Shown one piece after another: positions 1 through 6,153 of a DNA stretch of 41,189 nucleotides. Origin of the DNA: a virus; the IMG/VR virus record IMGVR_UViG_3300042314_001246, positions 1-41,189 of that record; one strand, 5' to 3'. The notes under the pieces are model-generated. The model ran no database searches, was not told where the DNA came from, and saw nothing but the letters and a program-made list of their open reading frames with translations. The position numbers and the translations under genes were made by a program. Every line of letters begins with the position of its first letter. Positions within the stretch are counted from its first letter, which is position 1.

Positions 1-182
1 GGCGTGGAGGCTTCCTCCTGCCCGGACGGTGCTGTCTCATCGTTCCCGGAGTCTTCGGTGGCCTCGGACTTTTCAGCCTCGGGCTCCTCTTGCTCCGTTG
101 CGGACTGGGTCAGTTCATTCCGGAGGTTCTCCGGGAGGAATGCCGCGATGTCCGTCAGGTCGATCTCGTTCTCTGCTGCCAT
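1..182 (-). CDS. 5' end of the scaffold-like gene, cut by the window edge
   Basis: This is the first 60 codons of the gene seen whole at 40045-41103, carried here because the contig ends overlap. It starts at 182 behind an AGGGGA Shine-Dalgarno-like site. Relative to the full copy, codon 14 is silently changed (GCA versus GCG, Ala) and codon 39 encodes Ser instead of Pro. On the closed circle this is the same gene, not a second copy. Confidence 0.9.
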   Translation of the reverse strand, partial: MAAENEIDLTDIAAFLPENLRNELTQSATEQEEPEAEKSEATEDSGNDETAPSGQEEAST

Positions 183-231
183 AGGTAAAATCCCCTAAGT
201 GGAAACAAGCCCCTTTCTTCCCTGCTCTCCG

Positions 232-265
232 ATCAGGCTGGCCGGGCTAGGTATTGCCGCCTGAT
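232..265 (-). terminator. Hairpin in the leader of the scaffold gene
   Basis: ATCAGGC (232-238) pairs with GCCTGAT (259-265), extended by GGC (240-242) with GCC (256-258) around one bulged base. A shorter hairpin, CACCCG/CGGGTG, follows at 271-290. Neither has a U-run, so a classical Rho-independent terminator is not certain. The position, between the tRNA-like element and the first head gene, also fits an attenuator or RNA-processing site. Confidence 0.35.
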
Positions 266-304
266 AGTCGCACCCGTCGGTCATCGGGTGGGTCGGTGTC
301 AATA

Positions 305-325
305 ACTTTCTCACGGGATCCAGTG
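305..325 (-). promoter_or_regulatory. 21-bp operator-like motif, copy 1
   Basis: Read on the minus strand, this is identical over 21 bases to plus-strand 14258-14278, with the core CACTGGATCCCGTG. On the plus strand TTTCTCAC (308-315 region) and GTGAGAAA also form an inverted repeat around GGGATCCA. It lies upstream of the scaffold and capsid genes. TATTGACA follows directly on the minus strand and could be a -35 element, but no convincing -10 is visible. Confidence 0.55.
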
Positions 326-340
326 AGAAAATTGGGGGCT

Positions 341-370
341 AGGAGCCAGGAGATGGGAGATAGGGGCTGG
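341..370. repeat. Micro-repeat of the GGAGATGGGAGATAGGGG family
   Basis: The short periodic tract GGAGATGGGAGATAGGGG matches the tract at 2244-2277 and resembles the one at 28772-28811. Here it abuts the 3' end of the tRNA-like element. Confidence 0.5.
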
Positions 371-439
371 CGGCCGGAGGGGGATTTGAACCCCCATACC
401 CTCCAAGGGGAGGGATCTTTTGCGTTAGATCATCCGGAC
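368..439 (-). tRNA. tRNA-like element, probably degenerate
   Basis: The minus strand shows an ideal T arm (GGGGG, loop TTCAAAT, CCCCC), a 3' CCA end, and a 7-bp acceptor stem (GTCCGGA with TCCGGCC) carrying one mismatch. A D stem ATCT/AGAT is present, but its loop lacks the conserved GG. The anticodon arm CCCTC/GAGGG has only six loop bases and the variable loop has three, so no anticodon can be assigned. The total is 72 nt including CCA. The element may be a decayed phage tRNA or a tRNA-like processing signal. GGACGGGGG at its 5' edge can also pair with CCCCCGTCC at 528-536. Confidence 0.5.
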
Positions 440-535
440 GGGGGAAGGGATCGGGGGAGGATCAGGTCGCTACTACTCCCGACTGGGCCAGCACAAAGCT
501 ACCCGCCAGTTTCGCCCCTCATTGCCTCCCCCGTC

Positions 536-682
536 CTAAGCGCGGTCAGAGCCTACTCGATCCGTGCTCCATTGGCGCATCAGTCCTCGGTTGACCGGCA
601 GCCAGTCATACCTGACGGAGGCTTGAGCCCCGCTCTGCAGGAATTTGAGCTGGCGAAATATAACCCGTCGGATCTTCTTCAT
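536..682 (-). CDS. Possible 48-residue basic protein
   Basis: This small reading frame begins MKKIRRVIFRQLKFLQSG and has no recognisable family. It lies in the same direction as the operon, 35 bases after the preceding stop at 718. Its start codon is embedded in the 20-bp micro-repeat at 682-701 that also occurs at 5585-5604. With no Shine-Dalgarno site and no homology it could be non-coding. Bases 440-535 hold no other gene I can support. Confidence 0.3.
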   Translation of the reverse strand: MKKIRRVIFRQLKFLQSGAQASVRYDWLPVNRGLMRQWSTDRVGSDRA

Positions 683-717
683 GAGTTCCTGAGTTCCAGA
701 TAAAATTCTCCCTGCCC

Positions 718-963
718 CTAAGCCTTGAACTGGTAGTGGGCCGTGGGCCGCGGGGTGTATCCCCCGGTGTCGATTTTGAACTTTTTCACCGTGGCCTTGC
801 CTGCCGATAAGGCGTGCTGGATGAGTCGTCGGGTCTGGGACTCGCAGAGATTCCATTCCTGCTGGAGCACCTTGGAGGTGAACCACCCCGGCGGCACGGT
901 GTCAGCCTTTTGAAGGATCCGCACATCTTCGAGGCGCGGCGGTTTGATTGTTGTCTTTTTCAT
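718..963 (-). CDS. Small winged-helix-like phage protein (81 aa)
   Basis: The middle of the protein (PPGWFTSKVLQQEWNL then SQTRRLIQHAL) looks like a helix-turn-helix recognition unit. It is followed by a basic KATVKKF segment and a TAHYQF C-terminus, the layout of small phage winged-helix proteins whose role is unknown. The start overlaps the stop of the metallophosphoesterase gene by ATGA, implying translational coupling. A DNA-binding role is inferred from shape only; no exact family was recognised. Confidence 0.75.
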   Translation of the reverse strand: MKKTTIKPPRLEDVRILQKADTVPPGWFTSKVLQQEWNLCESQTRRLIQHALSAGKATVKKFKIDTGGYTPRPTAHYQFKA

Positions 964-1955
964 TGGAACTTTCCGGCCAGCGATCCGAGCAGGCTCTTCC
1001 CGCCGATGATGGGGATGTTGAGGTGGAGGAACTCACCGCTTCTTGCGACAAGCTGGATGGCGTGTCCATGGCTCCACGAGGTGCAGTGAGTGTGGCACCA
1101 CAAGGGCTGTAATTCGCAGAGGCAGCCGGGATTCCAGCTCTTGATCTGGCCGGTATGGACCGGCCGTGCGCTCGATGACTGCTCCCGATGGGTGTGTCCG
1201 AAGACGATATTGCCAGCGAAGTTCTGAAGCATCGTTGTCGTCGCCTGCTTGCTGGTGCTCGATCCGTGGGTGAAGTAGCACTTCCCGCGCTTGATCGTCC
1301 CATGGAGCGAGAGTCCATCATAGCACTCTCCCTGCCGGTAGTAGGGGATCCCGCGCTCCTTGAGGCGCAGCAGGAACTCGGGGGCGAAGGCCCGCCTCAG
1401 ATACTCGGCATCCTTGGAGTTGCGGAGTGTCTGAGTCATGGCCCACTGTTCGATCCGCCGCTCGTGATTCCCCTCGATATACTCCACCTTCGCACGGGGC
1501 GCCGTAGCCTGGACGGCATCGAGGAAGGCATTGGTGGCCGCGATGTCGGCCTCGTAGGTGTAGTCGCTTTCAGCAACAAATCCCATGACATGGTGCTGGG
1601 CTAGGAACCCACCGCAGTCCACATGGTCGCCTAATAAAATTACTTCGTCCGGGTCGAGGGCCTTGATGTCGCCGAGGCAGGCGGCGAGAGCCTTCTCATC
1701 CACCTTGGCACCATGGGTGTCGGGGATGATGACGCGAACGATGTCCTCCTTGCCTCGCCTTGTCGGCTTGGCTGGCGTGACCGGCCGCACCTTGTGGGTG
1801 TGGAGATGACGATCAAGTGTGGCCGCGAGCTTGGCCTTGGAGGCTTCGCTGGCCTTGAGTTGCTCCTTGAGCCGCTTGATCTCGGCTTCCGAGTTGGAGT
1901 TTTTGAGCTCCGACCGGAGGCTTGCGGCCTGCGGAATGCGTGGTTTCTTTCCCAT
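960..1955 (-). CDS. Calcineurin-like metallophosphoesterase
   Basis: All metal-binding motifs of the superfamily are present: DTHG (about residues 79-82), GDHVD (109-113), GNHE (162-165), a later THGSS, and GHTH near residue 255. The enzyme should hydrolyse phosphomono- or diesters with a two-metal centre. The N-terminal 60 residues are charged and probably coiled coil (AEIKRLKEQLKASEASK). I prefer the start at 1955 because AAAGGGAT precedes it; 1994 is an alternative that adds MKRPRSTRQRDTI. Phages often carry such enzymes near packaging genes, but substrate and role (DNA end processing, nucleotide metabolism) cannot be told from sequence. Confidence 0.9.
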   Translation of the reverse strand: MGKKPRIPQAASLRSELKNSNSEAEIKRLKEQLKASEASKAKLAATLDRHLHTHKVRPVTPAKPTRRGKEDIVRVIIPDTHGAKVDEKALAACLGDIKALDPDEVILLGDHVDCGGFLAQHHVMGFVAESDYTYEADIAATNAFLDAVQATAPRAKVEYIEGNHERRIEQWAMTQTLRNSKDAEYLRRAFAPEFLLRLKERGIPYYRQGECYDGLSLHGTIKRGKCYFTHGSSTSKQATTTMLQNFAGNIVFGHTHREQSSSARPVHTGQIKSWNPGCLCELQPLWCHTHCTSWSHGHAIQLVARSGEFLHLNIPIIGGKSLLGSLAGKFQ

Positions 1956-1999
1956 GATGGTATCCCTTTGCCGCGTGGACCGCGGCCGTTTCATCCGTC

Positions 2000-2323
2000 C
2001 TAACGGGGACGGATGGATTCCTGACGCCTGCGTTCCAACTCGTGACGCACTGTGCGGATCATGTCAAGCCCTCCCGCGCAATGGGCGAGCAGACCCGGCT
2101 TGTCGGCCACGGTCGCCGCGCTGACCAGCTCGATCTGATCGGACTCGGCATCGGCGAGCAGCTCCTGGAGTCCCCGCCACCAGAGCGGCTCATCGTCGAG
2201 CCCGACGGAGAAGGCCATCCGTCTCTCCTCCTCGGAGAGACGGTAGGAGATGGGAGATGGGAGATGGGAGTTAGGGGAAAGCAGGGAGCGGAGGTAGCTG
2301 AGGAGGTAGGTGATGGGGTTCAT
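2000..2323 (-). CDS. Hypothetical protein with a repeat-derived N-terminus (107 aa)
   Basis: The start at 2323 overlaps the upstream stop as ATGA, matching the coupling used throughout this operon. The first 35 residues (MNPITYLLSYLRSLLSPNSH and onward) are largely encoded by the periodic tract at 2244-2277, whose minus strand reads repeated TCCCATC. The likely original protein starts at 2218 with MAFSVGLDDEPLWWRGLQEL and resembles small phage proteins of unknown function that precede a metallophosphoesterase. The gene is thus a candidate for in-frame repeat insertion. Confidence 0.65.
   Translation of the reverse strand: MNPITYLLSYLRSLLSPNSHLPSPISYRLSEEERRMAFSVGLDDEPLWWRGLQELLADAESDQIELVSAATVADKPGLLAHCAGGLDMIRTVRHELERRRQESIRPR
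2244..2277. repeat. GGAGATGGGAGATGGGAG micro-repeat inside a gene
   Basis: GGAGATG units recur with a period of about 7 bases and end in TTAGGGG. The same wording occurs at 341-370 and, in looser form, at 28772-28811. Here the tract lies in frame near the start of the 2000-2323 gene. Confidence 0.6.
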
Positions 2324-3093
2324 GGGTTGATGTGTGGGTTGTGTTTGTCGCAGTAGGTTTGAAGGTAGTTGTCGCAGTCGCATCCCTGGACCTGATTGAG
2401 GCGTGCGCGGAGCTTTTGGTTCTCGGCCTTTGATGCTTTTAACTCTTTCTGCAACTTGTCTGCGTGTTCCCAGATAGTGCCAGCGGGGTCTTGACCCTCG
2501 GCAATGTGAGCGTTTCGCAAGTCCATATATTTCTCCTTCCAAGTTCTCCACTCGGAAGCCTTGGTTGCTAATTGAATTAGCTCCTTGTGAGTTCGACGAC
2601 CATCGTCGCCCAGTGCGGCTCGGATCTCTTTGACCTCGGCCTGTGCTTTCTCGCCTCGCTCAAGCAAATCTAAAAACGCTTTATGGCGAGACTCTGGGAG
2701 CGTTTGGAGTCTCTCGACCTCAGCCGCTAGCTTGTGATTTGTTTCGCTAGCGTCAGCAAGAAGATGATCTAGCCTCTCGACCTCGGCCCTCAACGCAGGC
2801 ACGCAAGAACAATGGACTTCACGCTCGTCAAAGTGCGGCTTTTCTAAAAGATTGGCGCATTGGGTGATAAGGTGTGTTTTGTCGCTTTTCAGCCTCTCGA
2901 CCTCGGCCTCTAGCTTCTTGATGCGGTCGGCCTTGGGATCACAGCGGCAGAACATAGGGTTGCCAGCATAGATACTTTCAACAAATGCCCCGCATTTATC
3001 GCACCACTTTTGGCGGTTAATCATACTGTGAGTATTTAGACTGGCATCCGTTCTCGGTGTTTCTGATTCTTTTTCTGAGTTCATGAGTTCCAT
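2320..3093 (-). CDS. Coiled-coil protein with TPRTDA motif and Cys clusters (257 aa)
   Basis: The N-terminus reads MELMNSEKESETPRTDA, then a zinc-binding-like region (WCDKCGAFVES, then FCRCDPKADR). Three heptad segments centred on AEVERL (KLEAEVERLK, LRAEVERLD, KLAAEVERLQ) follow, with more coiled coil to the end and a terminal CDCDNYLQTYCDKH cluster. TPRTDA is a recurring signature of uncharacterised phage proteins and also occurs in the 6154-6453 gene. The opening MELMNS is encoded by the TGAGTTCATGAGTTCC micro-repeat at 3076-3093. The upstream in-frame extension to 3231 overlaps terL and is unlikely to be used. Confidence 0.8.
   Translation of the reverse strand: MELMNSEKESETPRTDASLNTHSMINRQKWCDKCGAFVESIYAGNPMFCRCDPKADRIKKLEAEVERLKSDKTHLITQCANLLEKPHFDEREVHCSCVPALRAEVERLDHLLADASETNHKLAAEVERLQTLPESRHKAFLDLLERGEKAQAEVKEIRAALGDDGRRTHKELIQLATKASEWRTWKEKYMDLRNAHIAEGQDPAGTIWEHADKLQKELKASKAENQKLRARLNQVQGCDCDNYLQTYCDKHNPHINP
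3076..3093. repeat. GAGTTC micro-repeat, copy inside a start region
   Basis: TGAGTTCATGAGTTCCAT is a variant of the exact 20-bp pair at 682-701 and 5585-5604. Here it supplies the start codon and the first codons of the 2320-3093 gene. Confidence 0.5.
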
Positions 3094-3101
3094 ATTTTTG
3101 T

Positions 3102-4718
3102 TCAGTAACTTCCCCCTGCTCTCACGCTGAGGATCTCCCCTTCTATATTCGTCACTCCCGAGAGGCAGAAGTATCGCAGGCAGTCGATGGGATCCTTGAG
3201 CGCTCCGGTCTTCCCGTCCGCGCCGGTCCATTCCTTCAGCGCATGGATCGTGTTCTTACACTCCTCGGAGACGTAGAGCCTTGGCTGGTTCATGGCATCG
3301 ACCGGCTTCCCCGTGTCGTAGTGGAGCCAGTCATTGATCAGGTCGATCCCCTCGTCGATGTTCGTGCCGGGGGTGGCGACGAAGTTCAGGCCGATCTCGG
3401 CGCATTCCTCGATGAGCGTGGTCGCGCTCTCGCGGGCGACGGTGGCGGCATTCCCATAGCGGGAATCCATCCAGCGCTCGAAGACTTGCTCTCCCTTCTC
3501 CAGTCGCTCGATCTCCTCCTTGTAGCGCTCAAGTCCGAAGCCGAAGCTCTTCTGCGCCGGACCGGCTCGGCCGTCGGCCTTCTTCCCGTCGGGCTCGGCC
3601 CATGCTCCCGCGTAGCCGACGCCGTCGATGTAGTCCTGACCGGGCCACTCCCGGTAGACAAAGGCCCTGCCCGAGTCGTCGATCAGGAGCCACATCTGGA
3701 ACCAGTTCCTCCCTGAGCAGGGATCGACAAACTGGTAGCGTGTCCCCTTGGTCGGGATGCGGCTCTGCGGGATGACATGGACCCGGTCACTGAAGAGGGG
3801 GAAGCGTCCGGCGATCGCCTTGGTCGGGACGCCGTAGGCTCGGCAGAGGATCTCGGGGCGGGCGGCCTTCTCCAGCTCCTCCCTCATGCGGGTCCAGCCT
3901 GCCCAGGGATTGTTCCGGGTGTGGAAATACAAGACGCTCGCCTTCCTGCGGACGCAGCGCTGAATGACCGGCACCTTCTCATGGCCGGTGAGCGTGCGCT
4001 TCCCATCGACATCGCCGTAGATCGGGAGCAGTTCAGCATCGGCCTCCTCGACCGTCTCGGCCCCGGTGAGGTAATCCTTCACCGTGGCGGAGTAACCCTC
4101 GACCGGCGTGAATGAGACGATGAGCTTCCCATTCCGGTCAAGCAGTCGGTAGCGCATGGTGGTGAGCCAGTCGAGCGGCACCAGCTCGTCGCACCAGATG
4201 ATGTCGAGCTCGCCACCCTCGATCGTCGAGACATCCTGAGCGTAGTTGCGGAACCAGCACTGGGAGCCATTCGGAAGGACGAAGGCATTCTCCGAGAATC
4301 CGTTCTTCTGAGAGTAGGAGATATTCGTGACCTGAGTCTTCTTGGCGGTCTTCCACTCCAAGGGCATGTTGTGCCAGATGTAGGGCTGCTGCATCTCGAC
4401 CGAGTTCGGAGCGGTCGTCTGGAAGCACCAGGCACGGGCGCGAGGCTTCTCCACCAGCGCACGCATCACCTCACGGGCGGCCCATGAGGATTTCCCCGAG
4501 CGGTTGCCCCCCATGACCAGCACCTCCCGGTCATGCTCCAGCACGGCGCTGGCCCGCTTCCAGTGATCGGGCACGAATCCATGACGGAAGGGATCCTCGC
4601 GCTCCTTGCGGATCAGCTCTTCCCTAAGCTGGGCGGCGGCCAGCCACTGATCGGGGGGAAGTGTCGCGGGAGGAACCGGCAGGGCCGGGTGAGGGGTAGG
4701 TGTCCAGGATTTGCTCAT
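3102..4718 (-). CDS. terL: Terminase large subunit
   Basis: This is the packaging motor ATPase and nuclease. The N-terminal ATPase has a Walker A GGNRSGKS (about residues 70-77) and a Walker B with catalytic acid, DIIWCDE (about 171-177). The SFTPVEG segment fits the coupling motif region. The C-terminal half contains YQFVDPCSG (about 328-336), RYGNAAT and the closing DPIDCLRYF typical of the RNase-H-like nuclease. The length (538 aa) is normal. It is coupled by ATGA to the upstream HExxH protein gene. No small terminase was recognised next to it; the 5617-6102 and 718-963 products or the HTH protein at 11470 are candidates by position or fold only. Confidence 0.95.
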   Translation of the reverse strand: MSKSWTPTPHPALPVPPATLPPDQWLAAAQLREELIRKEREDPFRHGFVPDHWKRASAVLEHDREVLVMGGNRSGKSSWAAREVMRALVEKPRARAWCFQTTAPNSVEMQQPYIWHNMPLEWKTAKKTQVTNISYSQKNGFSENAFVLPNGSQCWFRNYAQDVSTIEGGELDIIWCDELVPLDWLTTMRYRLLDRNGKLIVSFTPVEGYSATVKDYLTGAETVEEADAELLPIYGDVDGKRTLTGHEKVPVIQRCVRRKASVLYFHTRNNPWAGWTRMREELEKAARPEILCRAYGVPTKAIAGRFPLFSDRVHVIPQSRIPTKGTRYQFVDPCSGRNWFQMWLLIDDSGRAFVYREWPGQDYIDGVGYAGAWAEPDGKKADGRAGPAQKSFGFGLERYKEEIERLEKGEQVFERWMDSRYGNAATVARESATTLIEECAEIGLNFVATPGTNIDEGIDLINDWLHYDTGKPVDAMNQPRLYVSEECKNTIHALKEWTGADGKTGALKDPIDCLRYFCLSGVTNIEGEILSVRAGGSY

Positions 4719-5080
4719 TTTCTCATCAGGCGGGTCAGGATCTTCTCGATCAGGAAATGCTGGAGGTAGGTGGTGGCCTCCTCGTGCTTGCGCTTCTCGC
4801 GGACGCCGCGTGAGTTGAGGATGTCGCGTGCGGCATGCAGAGTCTCATGGGCCAGAATGCCGTGCATCTCGGGGGTGGATTTCCAGTCCGTCAGGAAGAT
4901 GACGCTACCCAGCTTCTTGGTCCGCACGCTCAGGCCGTCGCTCTCCTTCAGCTCATGGACATGCTTCGGCTTGTCGCATCCCTTCTTGTGAAGCCATGCC
5001 AGGGCGCTCCGGTGATCGGCAGGCCAGACGATCCAGCATCCGTCCCGGTAGATGTCAACTTCGACGCGGTGTTCGTTCAT
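4715..5080 (-). CDS. HExxH metallopeptidase-like protein (121 aa)
   Basis: The segment MHGILAHETLHAARDIL contains a zinc-protease signature HETLH (about residues 78-82), and a later Glu pair (KHEEATTYLQ) could provide the third ligand. The fold is small, like minimal gluzincin domains found in many phages beside terminase genes; no substrate is known for these. The start and stop overlap both neighbours by ATGA, so it is made together with TerL. An inactive structural role is possible; activity is inferred from the motif only. Confidence 0.8.
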   Translation of the reverse strand: MNEHRVEVDIYRDGCWIVWPADHRSALAWLHKKGCDKPKHVHELKESDGLSVRTKKLGSVIFLTDWKSTPEMHGILAHETLHAARDILNSRGVREKRKHEEATTYLQHFLIEKILTRLMRK

Positions 5081-5253
5081 GGGTGAGGCGGAACGGTGCG
5101 GGGGGAGGGCTGAGTCGAGGGTCGAGCGTCGAGAGTCGAGGGCTTTTCTTTCTTCTTTGCGTCTCTGCGTCTCTGCGCGAAAATCCCATCCCAGTTCTCC
5201 CGATACTCCCGGCTGAAGCAGCTCCTCGGGCTGTCACCCTTCCCGGCGCTCAT
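5077..5253 (-). CDS. Small phage protein with repeat-encoded C-terminal half (58 aa)
   Basis: The first half, MSAGKGDSPRSCFSREYREN then WDGIF, matches a very common family of tiny phage proteins (pattern KGDxPR...F...YR.N.D.I). These normally end near this point. The reading frame instead continues through two micro-repeat tracts, giving AQRRRDAKKK and then PSTLDARPSTQ. The start overlaps the upstream stop and the stop overlaps the downstream start, both as ATGA, so the frame is evidently maintained across the repeats. Function unknown. Confidence 0.75.
   Translation of the reverse strand: MSAGKGDSPRSCFSREYRENWDGIFAQRRRDAKKKEKPSTLDARPSTQPSPRTVPPHP
5112..5143. repeat. GTCGAG micro-repeat, copy 1
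   Basis: The core on the plus strand is GAGTCGAGGGTCGAGCGTCG. It matches 29 of 32 bases with the minus strand of 24343-24374, inside the giant protein gene. Related tracts lie at 5438-5468 and 28921-28955. It lies within the 5077-5253 gene. Confidence 0.8.
5152..5185. repeat. GCGTCTCTGCGTCTCTGCGC micro-repeat
   Basis: The tract consists of CTCTGCGT units with a period of 9-10 bases. A second copy (CTCTGCGCCTCTGCGCCTCA) lies at 29874-29902. Similar tracts are, to my knowledge, common extragenic repeats in several bacterial phyla. Here it is translated as part of the 5077-5253 protein. Confidence 0.65.
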
Positions 5254-5576
5254 GGCTTGGCCTCCTTGATCAGCCATTGCGCCTCGCCGAGCATGTCCCC
5301 GACTCCGGCGCGGTAGCCGAGCATGAAGGCGTGCTCGAAGCGCTCCATGGCGTCGATCACTCCACTCCCCTCGCGGCCGAGATAGCGGATCCCCTCCGTC
5401 TTCCAGATCTGTTTCCAGAGCGGATCGGTCTCATCAACCTTCGGACCTAGACCTTCGACCTTCGACTCGGCACCGAAATCCATCGGGATCGTATCCTTAT
5501 CTCGTGTGATGGCCGCCCTCCGGCGCTTCTCCTCAGCCGCCTTGTAGGCATTTTCCAGCTTCGTGTCCTGTTTCAT
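5250..5576 (-). CDS. Hypothetical protein with internal repeat segment (108 aa)
   Basis: It starts MKQDTKLENAYKAAEEKRRR and ends GVGDMLGEAQWLIKEAKP. The conserved-looking C-terminal half (DPLWKQIWKTEGIRYLGREG) suggests a real phage protein, but I do not know the family. Residues of the ESKVEGLGPKVDE segment are encoded by a GTCGAAGGTCGAAGGTC tract at 5438-5468, another in-frame micro-repeat. The start at 5576 was chosen because upstream extension would overlap the previous gene deeply. The 40-bp leader contains the GAGTTC repeat at 5585-5604. Confidence 0.7.
   Translation of the reverse strand: MKQDTKLENAYKAAEEKRRRAAITRDKDTIPMDFGAESKVEGLGPKVDETDPLWKQIWKTEGIRYLGREGSGVIDAMERFEHAFMLGYRAGVGDMLGEAQWLIKEAKP
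5438..5468. repeat. GTCGAAG micro-repeat inside the 5250-5576 gene
   Basis: On the minus strand this reads GAGTCGAAGGTCGAAGGTCT and onward. It belongs to the same family as 5112-5143 and 24343-24374 and is read in frame. Confidence 0.6.
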
Positions 5577-5584
5577 AGTTTTCT

Positions 5585-5604
5585 TGAGTTCCTGAGTTCC
5601 AGAT
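5585..5604. repeat. GAGTTC micro-repeat, intergenic copy
   Basis: TGAGTTCCTGAGTTCCAGAT is identical over 20 bases to 682-701. It occupies the leader of the 5250-5576 gene. No Shine-Dalgarno site is visible besides it. Confidence 0.7.
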
Positions 5605-5616
5605 TGATCCCCTTCA

Positions 5617-6102
5617 TCATTTTCCCAAAGTTTCCACGGGGACGGATGGCCGGTCCTTTTCAGTCTCTCCCGCACCTTGGAGCCCAGCGGCCACCGGCCT
5701 GCTGGGTTGACTGCCCGTGGTAAATTCAAATCCCTGATCCCGCGCCTGGATCGCCATGTCGAGGCAGTTCAGGTATCCGGCGGCATCGACGCGGTTATCC
5801 CTCTTCGGCTTGAAGGCCTCACGCGCCAGCTTCACGCAGACCATGAAGAGGATGGCATCCTCGGTGGTGAGCGCATGGCCTGTGAGCGAGTTGAAGGCGG
5901 CGCTCACCCGTCCGTAGTCATGGGAGGGATGGCCGTAGGAATCATTCCGATCCCGCGTGGTGAGTTGCTCGGCCTCGCTCAGGATGGAGTTGCTCGACTG
6001 GCCGGAGAGATGGCTCTCCAGCTCGGCGATGCGATCCTTCAGGGAGGCGATGTAGGCCACATGGGCCGGTGTGAACATGGCTTGTTTCTTTGATTTTCTC
6101 AT
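5617..6102 (-). CDS. DUF6378-like phage protein (161 aa)
   Basis: The block RNDSYGHPSHDYGRVSAAFN through ALTTEDAILFMVCVKLAREA to DNRVDAAGYLNCLDMA matches the widespread phage family I know as DUF6378. That family has an R-x-x-x-YG...D opening and a DN..D..GY closing motif; its function is unknown. A short coiled coil (SLKDRIAELESHL) precedes the domain. The start at 6102 follows an AC-rich leader (AATCACAACAACACCCC) without a Shine-Dalgarno site; an internal ATG at codon 9 is an alternative. The C-terminal 25 residues are low complexity. Confidence 0.85.
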   Translation of the reverse strand: MRKSKKQAMFTPAHVAYIASLKDRIAELESHLSGQSSNSILSEAEQLTTRDRNDSYGHPSHDYGRVSAAFNSLTGHALTTEDAILFMVCVKLAREAFKPKRDNRVDAAGYLNCLDMAIQARDQGFEFTTGSQPSRPVAAGLQGAGETEKDRPSVPVETLGK

Positions 6103-6119
6103 GGGGTGTTGTTGTGATT

Positions 6120-6152
6120 TAGACTTTTAGACTGAAGGCTGAAGGCTGTTAG
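6120..6152. repeat. GGCTGAAGGCTG micro-repeat in a gene gap
   Basis: GACTGAAGGCTGAAGGCTG lies between the 6154 and 5617 genes. A related AGCTTTCAGCTTTCA tract covers the 3' end of the 9442-9639 gene. Confidence 0.5.
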
Positions 6153-6153
6153 G

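Larger units (their letters stand above)
1..268. repeat. Terminal direct repeat, left copy
   Basis: Bases 1-268 match 40922-41189 base for base except at 68 (a, versus g at 40989) and 141 (t, versus c at 41062). A repeat at both contig ends that cuts through a gene is the usual sign of a circular or circularly permuted phage genome assembled past its own start. The unique length is therefore 40,921 bp. The two mismatches suggest either two coexisting variants in the sample or a base-calling error. Confidence 0.95.

Noticed and set aside
254-703. A 149-codon plus-strand open frame over the tRNA-like region
   Set aside because: It runs against the operon through a structured RNA-like element and micro-repeats, with no recognisable protein features.
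2320-3231. Longer start (3231) for the coiled-coil gene
   Set aside because: The extra 46 codons overlap the end of terL in another frame and have shadow-like composition; the TPRTDA family starts just before that motif.
5112-5185. CRISPR array
   Set aside because: The repeats are 6-10 bp periodic units without unique spacers of constant size, and no cas genes are present.
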